From positions 278,567-342,566 of the forward strand of contig NZ_QZVT01000001.1 in the NCBI RefSeq assembly GCF_003602275.1: a stretch of 64,000 bases of DNA, written 5' to 3'. The position numbers were made by a program, and so were the translations under genes. This DNA is from Arthrobacter cheniae. GTDB taxonomy: Bacteria; Actinomycetota; Actinomycetes; Actinomycetales; Micrococcaceae. Below are positions 8,570-15,710 of the stretch, one piece after another. The notes beneath the pieces are model-generated. The model was not told where the DNA came from. It saw only the letters and a list, made by a program, of their open reading frames with translations, and did not search any database. The first letter of the stretch is position 1. Each line of letters begins with the position of its first letter.

Positions 8570-9358
8570 CTAGAGGAGAGATGACGGAGTTGCTGGTTGC
8601 GAAGGTAGTTGCAGCACGTCGACGGCAGGAATTCCTCGCAGCCATTCCTGTGCGCTACCGACAGTTGTGAAGTGCCTGGTGGGGTAGGGAGGGTGATGCC
8701 GTTGTTTGTAGTAGGCCGTGATGAGCGGGTCTCCTGGTTCGGCTCCCACTATCGCCAGAGCTGCGATATCGAGCCCGGTCGCCAGCGTGTGCTGCGCTTC
8801 CTCCGTCAGCGATATCAGGTGATTGAGGCGGATGAGCATCGGCGGACGGACGGACGGGCTGAGGTGGTTCACCCGGCTGACCACGGCTGCTGCGACAGTG
8901 TTGTCGACATCCGTGTCAGCTTCGCATTCAAGCCACAGCACCTCTCCCCGCATCTCCGCAGTGAAAGGGTCCGCTGTGGCGGAAACGCCCCCTGCATCTC
9001 TTTCCTCTTTGAGCCAGGCGACGGCGTCGGCTTCCTTCGTGAAGTACCGGCTGGGAGTGACAGACCTGTAATTGAATGCAGTGAGTACCCTGCCTACGTC
9101 GTCCACCCCCACGACGGCGGTGCGGGTGGAACAGGTGTCATTCATGAGGAGCTGCTTGGCTTCGAGCGAGATCCGCTCCACCAGACCGATGTGCACCAAC
9201 AAGGGCCGCTTACCTCGGGGAGATGCAGCAGTGACAGCAGCAATTGTCGAGCGGATGTCTTCAGCCTGCATGGTGACGCCGGGAGCCCACCGCAAGCGCA
9301 GGAAATCTCCGTCATCACTCAAGGTGAAGCGCTGCACAGAATGTGGTCCCGAACCCAT
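8570..9358 (-). CDS. Tandem STAS-like (DUF7793-type) protein
   Basis: 262-residue soluble protein without catalytic motifs. It contains two copies of one domain of roughly 100 residues. Copy 1 has LLVHIGLVERISLEA and ends SRYFTKEADAVAWL; copy 2 has MLIRLNHLISLTEEA and ends TRHFTTVGSAQEWL. The alternating strand/helix pattern resembles SpoIIAA/STAS anti-sigma-antagonist folds, and single-domain relatives occur in Arthrobacter. ATG 9358 was chosen over a longer frame because GGGGGAG lies just upstream. It reads into the betaine importer operon 55 bp downstream and may be co-transcribed. Function unknown; a role in stress signalling is a guess. Confidence 0.75.
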   Translation of the reverse strand: MGSGPHSVQRFTLSDDGDFLRLRWAPGVTMQAEDIRSTIAAVTAASPRGKRPLLVHIGLVERISLEAKQLLMNDTCSTRTAVVGVDDVGRVLTAFNYRSVTPSRYFTKEADAVAWLKEERDAGGVSATADPFTAEMRGEVLWLECEADTDVDNTVAAAVVSRVNHLSPSVRPPMLIRLNHLISLTEEAQHTLATGLDIAALAIVGAEPGDPLITAYYKQRHHPPYPTRHFTTVGSAQEWLRGIPAVDVLQLPSQPATPSSLL

Positions 9359-9691
9359 CAACGTCTCCCCCAGTTCATGCCGGTCCCCGGCACTAGTGCC
9401 ATGGTCGTCCCGCATGCCCCGACATTCAACCGGCGACGAAGGTAGAAATTCCAGGAATTCACGTGCTGGGGACAGGAGTCCATGGACGGAATGGAAGCTT
9501 GACGTCGTCGTCCTGCCCAGCGGAGGTTTCGACCGTTCGGTAACGTCCTACCGGGACCGGATCAGTTCGTCCTCGCTCACGCAGCACTCGTCCACCGGGC
9601 GAGTACGATGATGTTTGCTGGCGTGGTCAGCTGTGGTTCAACACAAGGGCCTAGGTTTCATCGTGTTCTTTTCCCGTCGATAGGCGTCCCC
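9359..9691. other. Intergenic region between divergent genes
   Basis: 333 bp with no gene. Two short palindromes are visible: AATTCC-A-GGAATT at 9447-9459, about 90 bp before the STAS-like gene, and the sequence CGACCGTTCGGT at 9530-9541, whose core ACCG-TT-CGGT resembles the PaaR sites further along. Neither has independent support. Confidence 0.35.
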
Positions 9692-9967
9692 ATGAGTACC
9701 AGGCTTACTCCGTCGGATTCGTTCCCCGAGGATCTGACGTTGCTCGACCTCCCGCAGGTCGAAGCCGTCAACAGCAAGATCCAGCGCGAGCTGACCTACG
9801 AGTATGTGCACGACGGTGCAGCCGATCCGGAAACAGAATTCCGCAACGAAGAGGTGACGGAGGAACTCGACCGACGCGACCTCATCGACACTTCGGAACC
9901 ATCGAGCGCGCCCTCGCAATCCTCCGATCATGGTCAGGAAATGGTTCGCCCCATAGAAGCTGTCTAG
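9692..9967 (+). CDS. Small acidic hypothetical protein
   Basis: 91-residue hydrophilic protein starting MSTRLTPSDSFPEDL. It is rich in Glu and Asp, carries no signal peptide or membrane segment, and ends in a Ser/Pro-rich tail. I recognise no family. A longer in-frame version from 9608 exists, but the ATG at 9692 gives the more natural protein start. The ribosome binding site is weak. It lies alone between the STAS-like gene and the first GAF-ANTAR gene. Confidence 0.55.
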   Translation: MSTRLTPSDSFPEDLTLLDLPQVEAVNSKIQRELTYEYVHDGAADPETEFRNEEVTEELDRRDLIDTSEPSSAPSQSSDHGQEMVRPIEAV

Positions 9968-10104
9968 GAGTTCTGCAGGAGCTCCGCCCAGTACTTCTCC
10001 ACCTGTCGCTTGTCGACCCTCCCTCGAATTCTCCTGATTCCGGTCTCAATATCGGGTACCCGTGTTGTGACGACTCCCAGTGGAGTCAGTGAGGAATGAT
10101 TGCC

Positions 10105-10860
10105 GTGCCTAACGAGAGGGAGCTTGCCGCGGATGCGGCCGAGAACGCTACCGTCGCCGTCCTGCAGGACATGGTGCTCGCCAGTGAGCACGTGCAGCAG
10201 TTCCTCGACGGTCTGGTGACCGTCGCATCAGCGGCGTTCACCAGTGCGTACGGCAAGGTGTTCTGCGGAGTGACCCTGCTGCGCCCCAGGTCGATGGCTT
10301 CGGTTGCCAGCAGCAGCGAGGAGGCCCGGCTGATGGACGAGGTGCAGTACGGGTTCGACGACGGGCCCTGCCTTCGGGCTGCCCGTGAGGGCCACACCGT
10401 GCATATTCCGGACTTCGCCACCGAGTCCAGGTTCCCGCGGTACCGCGAGGCTATTGCCGGCCACGGCATCCGCGCTGCCCTTGGAATCCCCATCCGCCTG
10501 GAATCCGGGGCGAGCGCAGGCCTGGACTTCTATTCCACGGAAGCGAATTCGTTCACGGACACGAGCATCTCCGTTGCAGAAGGCATCGCTCGGGATGCCT
10601 CGAAATCCCTGCGGCTAGCCGTGCGGATCGCGACCCTCAGTGACAGTTCCGAGCACCTGAGAACAGCCATGAAATCCCGGACGGCGATCGATCTCGCGGT
10701 CGGGGCCATCATGGGCCAGAACCGCTGCAGCCAGGCTGAAGCAGTTGCGATCCTGCGCACCGCCGGCCAGGGCCGCAACACCAGACTGCGGGACCTCGCC
10801 GACGAACTCCTGGCATCCCTCGGTCAGACAGGACCGGTCCGGACGCACTTCGACAGGTGA
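10105..10860 (+). CDS. GAF-ANTAR sensor/RNA-binding regulator (copy 1)
   Basis: About 251 residues. A GAF domain (roughly residues 30-175; GFDDGPCLRAAREG and HGIRAALGIPIRLE are the clearest parts) is followed by a C-terminal ANTAR domain (LRTAMKSRTAIDLAVGAIMG, then CSQAEAVAILRTA and LRDLADELL). ANTAR domains bind paired RNA hairpins and act as antiterminators; the GAF part should gate this by a ligand or redox signal. GTG 10105 was preferred because GAGGA lies 9 bases upstream; ATG 10096 abuts the same GAGGA. It converges on a GAF gene 12 bp away and has a close paralog at 13380. Confidence 0.9.
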   Translation: MPNERELAADAAENATVAVLQDMVLASEHVQQFLDGLVTVASAAFTSAYGKVFCGVTLLRPRSMASVASSSEEARLMDEVQYGFDDGPCLRAAREGHTVHIPDFATESRFPRYREAIAGHGIRAALGIPIRLESGASAGLDFYSTEANSFTDTSISVAEGIARDASKSLRLAVRIATLSDSSEHLRTAMKSRTAIDLAVGAIMGQNRCSQAEAVAILRTAGQGRNTRLRDLADELLASLGQTGPVRTHFDR

Positions 10861-10872
10861 TCCGAGGCCCGG

Positions 10873-11709
10873 CTACTGCGGTTCCGCAGCCGCCCCCTGA
10901 GTCGGCTTGTGGTCGGAGTTCGGGAGTATCCGCGGTCCGTTGATCTCGTCCTCGACCCTGCGGGCGAGATTCCGCAGTTTCCGCCCGTCCCGCATGGAAT
11001 ACTCGCGTGGTTGCTGGTCGATCACGCAGAGGGTGCCGATGGTCCACCCGCCCGGTCCGCGCAGCGGGTACCCGGCGTAGAAGCGGATGTGGGGCTCTCC
11101 CCGCACCAACGGATTGTTCCTGAACCGTTCATCCTCCAGCGCGTCCCGCACGATCAGCGGACCGGCATTGCGGATCGTGGCATTGCAGAACGAGATCTCC
11201 CGCGGCATGTTCTGTTGAACCGGCCCGATCACGGATTTGAGGAACTGACGGCGGTCATCGATCAGCGTGACGATCGCGGAGCTGACCTCGAAGTAGTCCT
11301 TCGCTTCCTGTGTGATCCGGTCGAATCGCTCCTCCTGACCCGTATCCAGCAGCTGGGTGCGGGTCACTGCGTCCAGGCGTTCCTGTTCCTGCTCCTCGGC
11401 ACTCAGCAGGAACGCGCCCGCGACGCCGAGCGCACGGCGGGAACTAGCTGGAGATTGCGCCGCCCTGTCGTCCGAGCAGCGCGAGATCCGGCCTCTGGCA
11501 CCGACCTGGTACAGGAGATCGTTGATGGCGTCGGCCAGCACATCGCACTGTTCCTCCTCGAGCACCAGGAGCCCGCCCAGGTACGCCTCGAGCTCGAAAC
11601 GCGACACCGCGCCGCCCATGCCGTAATAATTGATCCAGACGTCCTCGAGGTTCAATGCCGTTGCTGACAGGACCTCTTTTATCTGCTGAATCTGTGCTTG
11701 CGCGTTCAT
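10873..11709 (-). CDS. GAF-domain protein with conserved N-terminal module (copy 1)
   Basis: 278 residues. Residues about 15-75 form a module (LNLEDVWINYYGMGG, then ELEAYLGGLLVLEEEQ and ADAINDLLY) that recurs in the protein at 14415. The C-terminal half is a GAF domain of the type found in phosphorelay sensors (TQLLDTGQEERFDRI, SFCNATIRNAGPLIV, HIRFYAGYPL, GTLCVID). No kinase, GGDEF or DNA-binding output is present. ATG 11709 has GGAGG 8 bases upstream, which rules out the longer frame. It converges on the first GAF-ANTAR gene. A perfect 12-bp inverted repeat lies about 90 bp before its start. Confidence 0.85.
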   Translation of the reverse strand: MNAQAQIQQIKEVLSATALNLEDVWINYYGMGGAVSRFELEAYLGGLLVLEEEQCDVLADAINDLLYQVGARGRISRCSDDRAAQSPASSRRALGVAGAFLLSAEEQEQERLDAVTRTQLLDTGQEERFDRITQEAKDYFEVSSAIVTLIDDRRQFLKSVIGPVQQNMPREISFCNATIRNAGPLIVRDALEDERFRNNPLVRGEPHIRFYAGYPLRGPGGWTIGTLCVIDQQPREYSMRDGRKLRNLARRVEDEINGPRILPNSDHKPTQGAAAEPQ

Positions 11710-11795
11710 ATCCGGAACCTCCGTGCCGACAGCTCCGCCCAAGCCGTTGATCGTCGTCGTTGTTCCCATCCTAGTAGGCCGCACACGCTCATCAG

Positions 11796-11826
11796 TCGGC
11801 TTACTACTTCCACAGTAGTAAGCCGA
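11796..11826. promoter_or_regulatory. Perfect 12-bp inverted repeat in a divergent intergenic region
   Basis: TCGGCTTACTAC (11796-11807) is matched exactly by GTAGTAAGCCGA (11815-11826) with a 7-base gap. It lies between the leftward GAF gene and the rightward capA-like gene. A partial third half-site, TAGTAGGCCG, lies at 11772. It could be an operator for either gene or a hairpin in the leader of the GAF mRNA. Confidence 0.55.
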
Positions 11827-11901
11827 TGGGAATGCGCACCACTTCCATATCCACGAATCCTTCGCTGGGATCTGACGGTGCCCCTTGGTAGCGTCGAGTA
11901 G

Positions 11902-13110
11902 ATGGGCAGCCCGCGTCGTCGCACATCATCCCTGAGGCGAGCCACACTGCTCATCGCCGTCGTGTTATTGAGCGGCGGCTGCACCTCGTCCGATCCGGAC
12001 GACGAACCTGCCCCGAGTTCCGGCCCGATTCCGTCGACCGCGACCAGTGCGCACCCTCCGCAGCGGTGCGCCGATTGCCTGAGCGTCGTCGTCACCGGAG
12101 ATCTCCTGGTGCACCCGCAGCTCTGGGACCAAGCCGCGGCCGATGCTGCCGTGACAGGCAGGGATCCCCTTGACTTCGAACCCCTCCTCGCCTCCCAACG
12201 GCCATATCTCGCGACCGCTGACCTCGGCATCTGCCATCTCGAAACGCCCGTCGCCGAGCCCGAAGGACCCTTCAGCGGCTACCCCCGGTTCAACGTCCCT
12301 CCGCAGATCCTGGCGGCAGCGGCCGAGGTCGGGTACGACACCTGTACCTCAGCAAGCAACCACAGCATCGATGCGGGAACGGCAGGGCTGCTGCGGACGC
12401 TTGCCGCATTCGATGCCGCGGGCCTGGAACACACCGGGTCCTACGCCACCGAGGATGACGCCGACGAAGTCCTGGTCATCAATCAGCCCGAGGCCCGTGT
12501 GGCCCTGATCGAGGGGACGTATGGATTGAACGGTCTCGTTCCCGACCAGCCGTGGCGGGTCGACATGATCGACGTACCCGCGATGATTGCAAAGGCCAGA
12601 GCCGCACGGGCCGAGGGAGCCGACATAGTCCTTGCCGCACTTCACGCCGGCGATGAATACGCCATCGCACCGAACTCGCTGCAGGTGGAGTCCGCACACG
12701 CATTGGCCGATAGCGGTGACTTCGACTTCATCTACGGACACCACGCCCACGCCGTGCAACCGATCGAGAAGTACAACGGCACATGGATCGTCTACGGATT
12801 GGGGAACGCGGTCACGGAACTCTCCCCCCTCTACGACGTCAACAATGAAGGGTTGATGGTCCGCGCCAGTTTCAGCCGCAATGACGAAGGTACGTGGTCG
12901 GTGTCCGAGTTGCTCTGGCTGCCCTCCCTCATCGTCGCCGCCCCCTACCGGTGGTGTGCTCTGTCCCCTGATCAGCCGGGCGGTGGCTGCTCGTCGCCGG
13001 AGCGTGACGCAGCAGCGGCCGAGCGGACCCGCAGCGTCGTGGAGTCGCTCGGGGCCAGGGAGGCCGGGGCCAGGCGATGGACCATTCCGAGCGCAGTTGC
13101 CGGCTACTGA
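11902..13110 (+). CDS. CapA-family (PGA_cap) lipoprotein
   Basis: 402 residues. The N-terminus is basic with a hydrophobic stretch ending in LLSGGC, a lipobox. The rest is the PGA_cap metallophosphatase-like fold: VVVTGDLLVHP, SNHSIDAG, LHAGDEY and FIYGHHAHAVQPIE carry the expected Asp, Asn and His metal ligands. In Bacillus, CapA takes part in poly-gamma-glutamate capsule export, but capB and capC are not nearby, so a capsule role is doubtful; many such proteins are surface phosphoesterases of unknown substrate. No ribosome binding site is seen. TAGCGT lies 7 bases before the ATG, suggesting a leaderless mRNA. Confidence 0.85.
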   Translation: MGSPRRRTSSLRRATLLIAVVLLSGGCTSSDPDDEPAPSSGPIPSTATSAHPPQRCADCLSVVVTGDLLVHPQLWDQAAADAAVTGRDPLDFEPLLASQRPYLATADLGICHLETPVAEPEGPFSGYPRFNVPPQILAAAAEVGYDTCTSASNHSIDAGTAGLLRTLAAFDAAGLEHTGSYATEDDADEVLVINQPEARVALIEGTYGLNGLVPDQPWRVDMIDVPAMIAKARAARAEGADIVLAALHAGDEYAIAPNSLQVESAHALADSGDFDFIYGHHAHAVQPIEKYNGTWIVYGLGNAVTELSPLYDVNNEGLMVRASFSRNDEGTWSVSELLWLPSLIVAAPYRWCALSPDQPGGGCSSPERDAAAAERTRSVVESLGAREAGARRWTIPSAVAGY

Positions 13111-13379
13111 CCTCGCGACACTGCAGCCACAACGTCCATACCATTCGCGCGGATGGACCGGAGAGGACGAAGTACGACATTTATGCCGAGGTCGAAAAGA
13201 ATGGAAAAACGGTGCAGTCCGATCAGCCCCCGCTGCTCCTCGCGGGAACATTCACCGGTGTAGGGCGTAGTCTGGGCACAGTTATCGAGTAGAAAGCGGA
13301 ACAGGTTTCAAGACCGCCGCGTTTCGTGTTCTCCGAGCGTTGTCACGCCAGGGAAATCGATCTCCGCTCAAGGAGAGTC

Positions 13380-14183
13380 ATGAATGACAATACTCAGGCT
13401 CCGTTGCAGCCCGGACACGTGATCCTCGACCCGATGCACGTGATGGCTGATGGCTACTCCGCTGAACTGCTGGGTAATACAGCCCTGTACCTGCAGGACC
13501 TGGTCCTTGAAAGCATCGATGTCGAGCACTTCCTCGACAACCTGGCGCGGGTGGCCGCAAAGCAGTTGTCCGGGCCGGGCCACGAGGTGTTCTGCGGCAT
13601 AACCCTGCTGCGGCCGCGCCACGCTGAAACTCTCGCGAGCAGTAGCCGGACAGCCCTGGAACTCGATGAGATCCAGTACGCATTCGGTGACGGGCCCTGC
13701 CTCGCAGCCGCCCGCACCCAGGCGCTCGTCCATGTCCGTGACACGCGGACCGACGGGCGTTGGCCTGAATACTTCGCAGCCGTCACTGCACATGGAATGC
13801 TCTCCATCCTCGGCATTCCCATTCCGTTGGAAGGGGAAGCGGACTGTGGGCTGAACTTCTACTCCGACCGGACGGACGGATTCACGCCGGACGCCATCGA
13901 AGCCGCCAGGATCTTCGCTCGTGAGGCTTCCAGATCGCTGCGCCTGGCGGTCCGTATCGCTTACCTGTCCGACAAGGAAGCCCACCTCAGCGCAGCACTG
14001 GAGTCGAGGACCACCATCGACCTCGCCGCGGGCATCATCATGGGCCAGAACGTGTGCAGCCAGTCAGCAGCCGTGACGATCCTCAAAGCCGCTGCCAGTC
14101 ACAGGAACATGAAACTGCGCGATCTCGCGCGGGAACTCCTCTCCACCGTCAGCGACGAACCGCCGGTCACGCACTTCGACTAG
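13380..14183 (+). CDS. GAF-ANTAR sensor/RNA-binding regulator (copy 2)
   Basis: 267 residues, paralog of the protein encoded at 10105, with the same plan: GAF domain (AFGDGPCLAAARTQ, HGMLSILGIPIPLEGE) then ANTAR (LESRTTIDLAAGIIMGQN, CSQSAAVTILKAA, LRDLARELL). Compared with copy 1 it has a longer N-terminus. ATG 13380 lies 2 bases after AGGAGAG. The 270 bp upstream hold no recognised gene, though GTCCAT/ATGGAC arms at 13134 and 13153 are visible. It is followed by a same-strand GAF gene at 14415. The likely role is signal-dependent transcription antitermination; RNA targets are unknown. Confidence 0.9.
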   Translation: MNDNTQAPLQPGHVILDPMHVMADGYSAELLGNTALYLQDLVLESIDVEHFLDNLARVAAKQLSGPGHEVFCGITLLRPRHAETLASSSRTALELDEIQYAFGDGPCLAAARTQALVHVRDTRTDGRWPEYFAAVTAHGMLSILGIPIPLEGEADCGLNFYSDRTDGFTPDAIEAARIFAREASRSLRLAVRIAYLSDKEAHLSAALESRTTIDLAAGIIMGQNVCSQSAAVTILKAAASHRNMKLRDLARELLSTVSDEPPVTHFD

Positions 14184-14414
14184 ATCCTGAGCGGGTCCCT
14201 GACTTCCCTCTCGCCTCGGTCCCGGCCGGGCTGATGACGTGGCGTGCAGAGCTCGATTCACGATCGTCGTCGCTGGAGACACGTCTCGGCGGTCCTGTCC
14301 ATGCCGGGCTGCACCTGTCAAGGCTGCAGGAGCTGTGCGGCGGGACGCATAGTGTGGGAGGCGTACGCTTGCCCGGCTTCCGTGCTGGGTGAAGGACAAC
14401 GGGAAGCAAACAGA

Positions 14415-15326
14415 ATGCTGAATGATTATCTGCAGCAGTGGAGCGCGATACAGACCGTGCGCGCCGCGGAGCTGAATTCCCGCGACGTCGTGCTGGAGTA
14501 TGTCACCGCCGGCGGGGACTCGAGCGAACTCGACGTGCAGTGCTACCTCGCCGGCCTTGTCATGATCCCGGCATTGCAGCGGGACGGCGTCGCGCACGCG
14601 ATCAACGAACTGCTGGACGCGACCGGTTCCCTGGTGGACGGTGCTCACTACAGCACCTACGATGTCGCCTCCGACCTCGGATACGCCGACTACCTTCGCA
14701 CCCTCGTCCTTACTCCCGACGGGTATGACTTCGGCGCCCCATCCCTGGGCGACAGGAGCACCAGCGCTGCTTCGTCCGGGGTCGCCGGTGGCGGTCCCGT
14801 GGGCCATGCCGTGCGTGAGGAAGAGTATCGGACACTGCACGAGGCACAGGAGGACGCAGAGTTCCGCCGTTGCCGGGCGCTGTACGAGTCCGGTCTGCTC
14901 GACACGGGGTCAGAGGATCGGTTCGACCGCATCATCGCCCAGGCCCGGAACCACTTCGGGGTCAGTTCGGCCTCCATGGCGCTGATCACCGAGAGTTCCC
15001 AGATCATCAAATCGGTGGTCGGGCCGATCGGCCAGGACCTGCCTCGAAGCCAGGCACTCTGTGCGAAGACCATCGAGAGGGACCGCACCCTGGTCATCAC
15101 CGATGCGAGCACGCATCCCGACTGGCGCAATCATCCCCTTGTCACGGGTGGGCCGGAAGTACGCTTCTACGCCGGTCACCCGCTGTCCACCGCCGATGGA
15201 TGGCGGATCGGCACCCTGTGCCTCATCGATGACCAGCCACGGAGCTTCACCGAGGACGATGAACGGGAACTACGGATCCTCGCGCACAAGGCTCAAGCCG
15301 AATTCTGGGTCGGACCCCTGGGCTGA
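14415..15326 (+). CDS. GAF-domain protein with conserved N-terminal module (copy 2)
   Basis: 303 residues, paralog of the protein at 10873-11709. The N-terminal module (LNSRDVVLEYVTAGGD, CYLAGLVMIPALQ, AHAINELLDA) aligns with the same part of copy 1; a variable linker of about 70 residues follows, then the GAF domain (ESGLLDTGSEDRFDRI, EVRFYAGHPLSTADGW, GTLCLIDD). No output domain is present. ATG 14415 is preceded by GGGAAG; longer in-frame versions lack a ribosome binding site. It lies 231 bp after the second GAF-ANTAR gene on the same strand, so the two may be co-expressed. Confidence 0.84.
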   Translation: MLNDYLQQWSAIQTVRAAELNSRDVVLEYVTAGGDSSELDVQCYLAGLVMIPALQRDGVAHAINELLDATGSLVDGAHYSTYDVASDLGYADYLRTLVLTPDGYDFGAPSLGDRSTSAASSGVAGGGPVGHAVREEEYRTLHEAQEDAEFRRCRALYESGLLDTGSEDRFDRIIAQARNHFGVSSASMALITESSQIIKSVVGPIGQDLPRSQALCAKTIERDRTLVITDASTHPDWRNHPLVTGGPEVRFYAGHPLSTADGWRIGTLCLIDDQPRSFTEDDERELRILAHKAQAEFWVGPLG

Positions 15327-15358
15327 TCGTCGCGATGCCGTGGTCGCCCGACGCCGGT

Positions 15359-15382
15359 ACCCCGGACCGGACCGGCCGGGGT
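15359..15382 (+). terminator. GC hairpin after the second GAF gene
   Basis: ACCCCGG (15359-15365) pairs with CCGGGGT (15376-15382), and the loop contains further CCGG pairing. It lies 33 bp after the GAF stop with no T-run, so it is a candidate intrinsic terminator only. Confidence 0.4.
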
Positions 15383-15419
15383 GCAACGCGCTTGTGCTGG
15401 GCAGGTGTATCAGTCGGTC

Positions 15420-15450
15420 GACGCAGTGTTTACGCATTAAGACGCAGTGT
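15420..15450. repeat. Direct repeat GACGCAGTGT, 21-bp period
   Basis: GACGCAGTGT occurs at 15420-15429 and again at 15441-15450, exactly 21 bp apart (two helical turns), flanked by two GTCGAC palindromes at 15417 and 15457. It lies in the leader of the DUF1059-EAL gene pair, so it may be an activator or repressor site. Confidence 0.35.
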
Positions 15451-15536
15451 CTCCTCGTCGACTAACGCGATGACGATTCCTGGTGGCATTGTTCTCCAGC
15501 AGTGGCTGGGTTCAAGGACGAAGTGGAGAATTCCCG

Positions 15537-15710
15537 ATGAAGTCGTTTGCCTGCGGTGATGTCGTACCTGGGTGCGATGCGCAATTCATGAGCACCACGG
15601 ATGACGAGATACTCGCCGACGTCCGCACGCACGCCGCGACCGCCCACGGACTGAACGAACTCTCCGCCGATGTGGAACAGGCAGTCCGCAGCAGTATCAC
15701 GGTCAGGTGA
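15537..15710 (+). CDS. DUF1059 small protein
   Basis: 57-residue protein MKSFACGDVVPGCDAQF followed by a helical C-terminus (DDEILADVRTHAATAHGL), the complete DUF1059 domain. The two conserved Cys are present. ATG 15537 has GGAG 8 bases upstream. Its TGA overlaps the GTG of the EAL gene (GTGA), so the two products are translationally coupled. DUF1059 has no established function; this pairing suggests it senses something for, or binds to, the phosphodiesterase, but that is inference. Confidence 0.88.
   Translation: MKSFACGDVVPGCDAQFMSTTDDEILADVRTHAATAHGLNELSADVEQAVRSSITVR

Noticed and set aside
9964-10191. 75-residue leftward frame over the first GAF-ANTAR start
   Set aside because: It overlaps the well-supported GAF-ANTAR gene, including its ribosome binding site, and shows no family motif.
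13077-13292. Possible small gene with protein-like C-terminus (KYDIYAEVEKNGKTVQSD)
   Set aside because: The frame overlaps the end of the capA-like gene, the protein-like part has no nearby start codon or ribosome binding site, and no family is recognised. At most it is a gene remnant.
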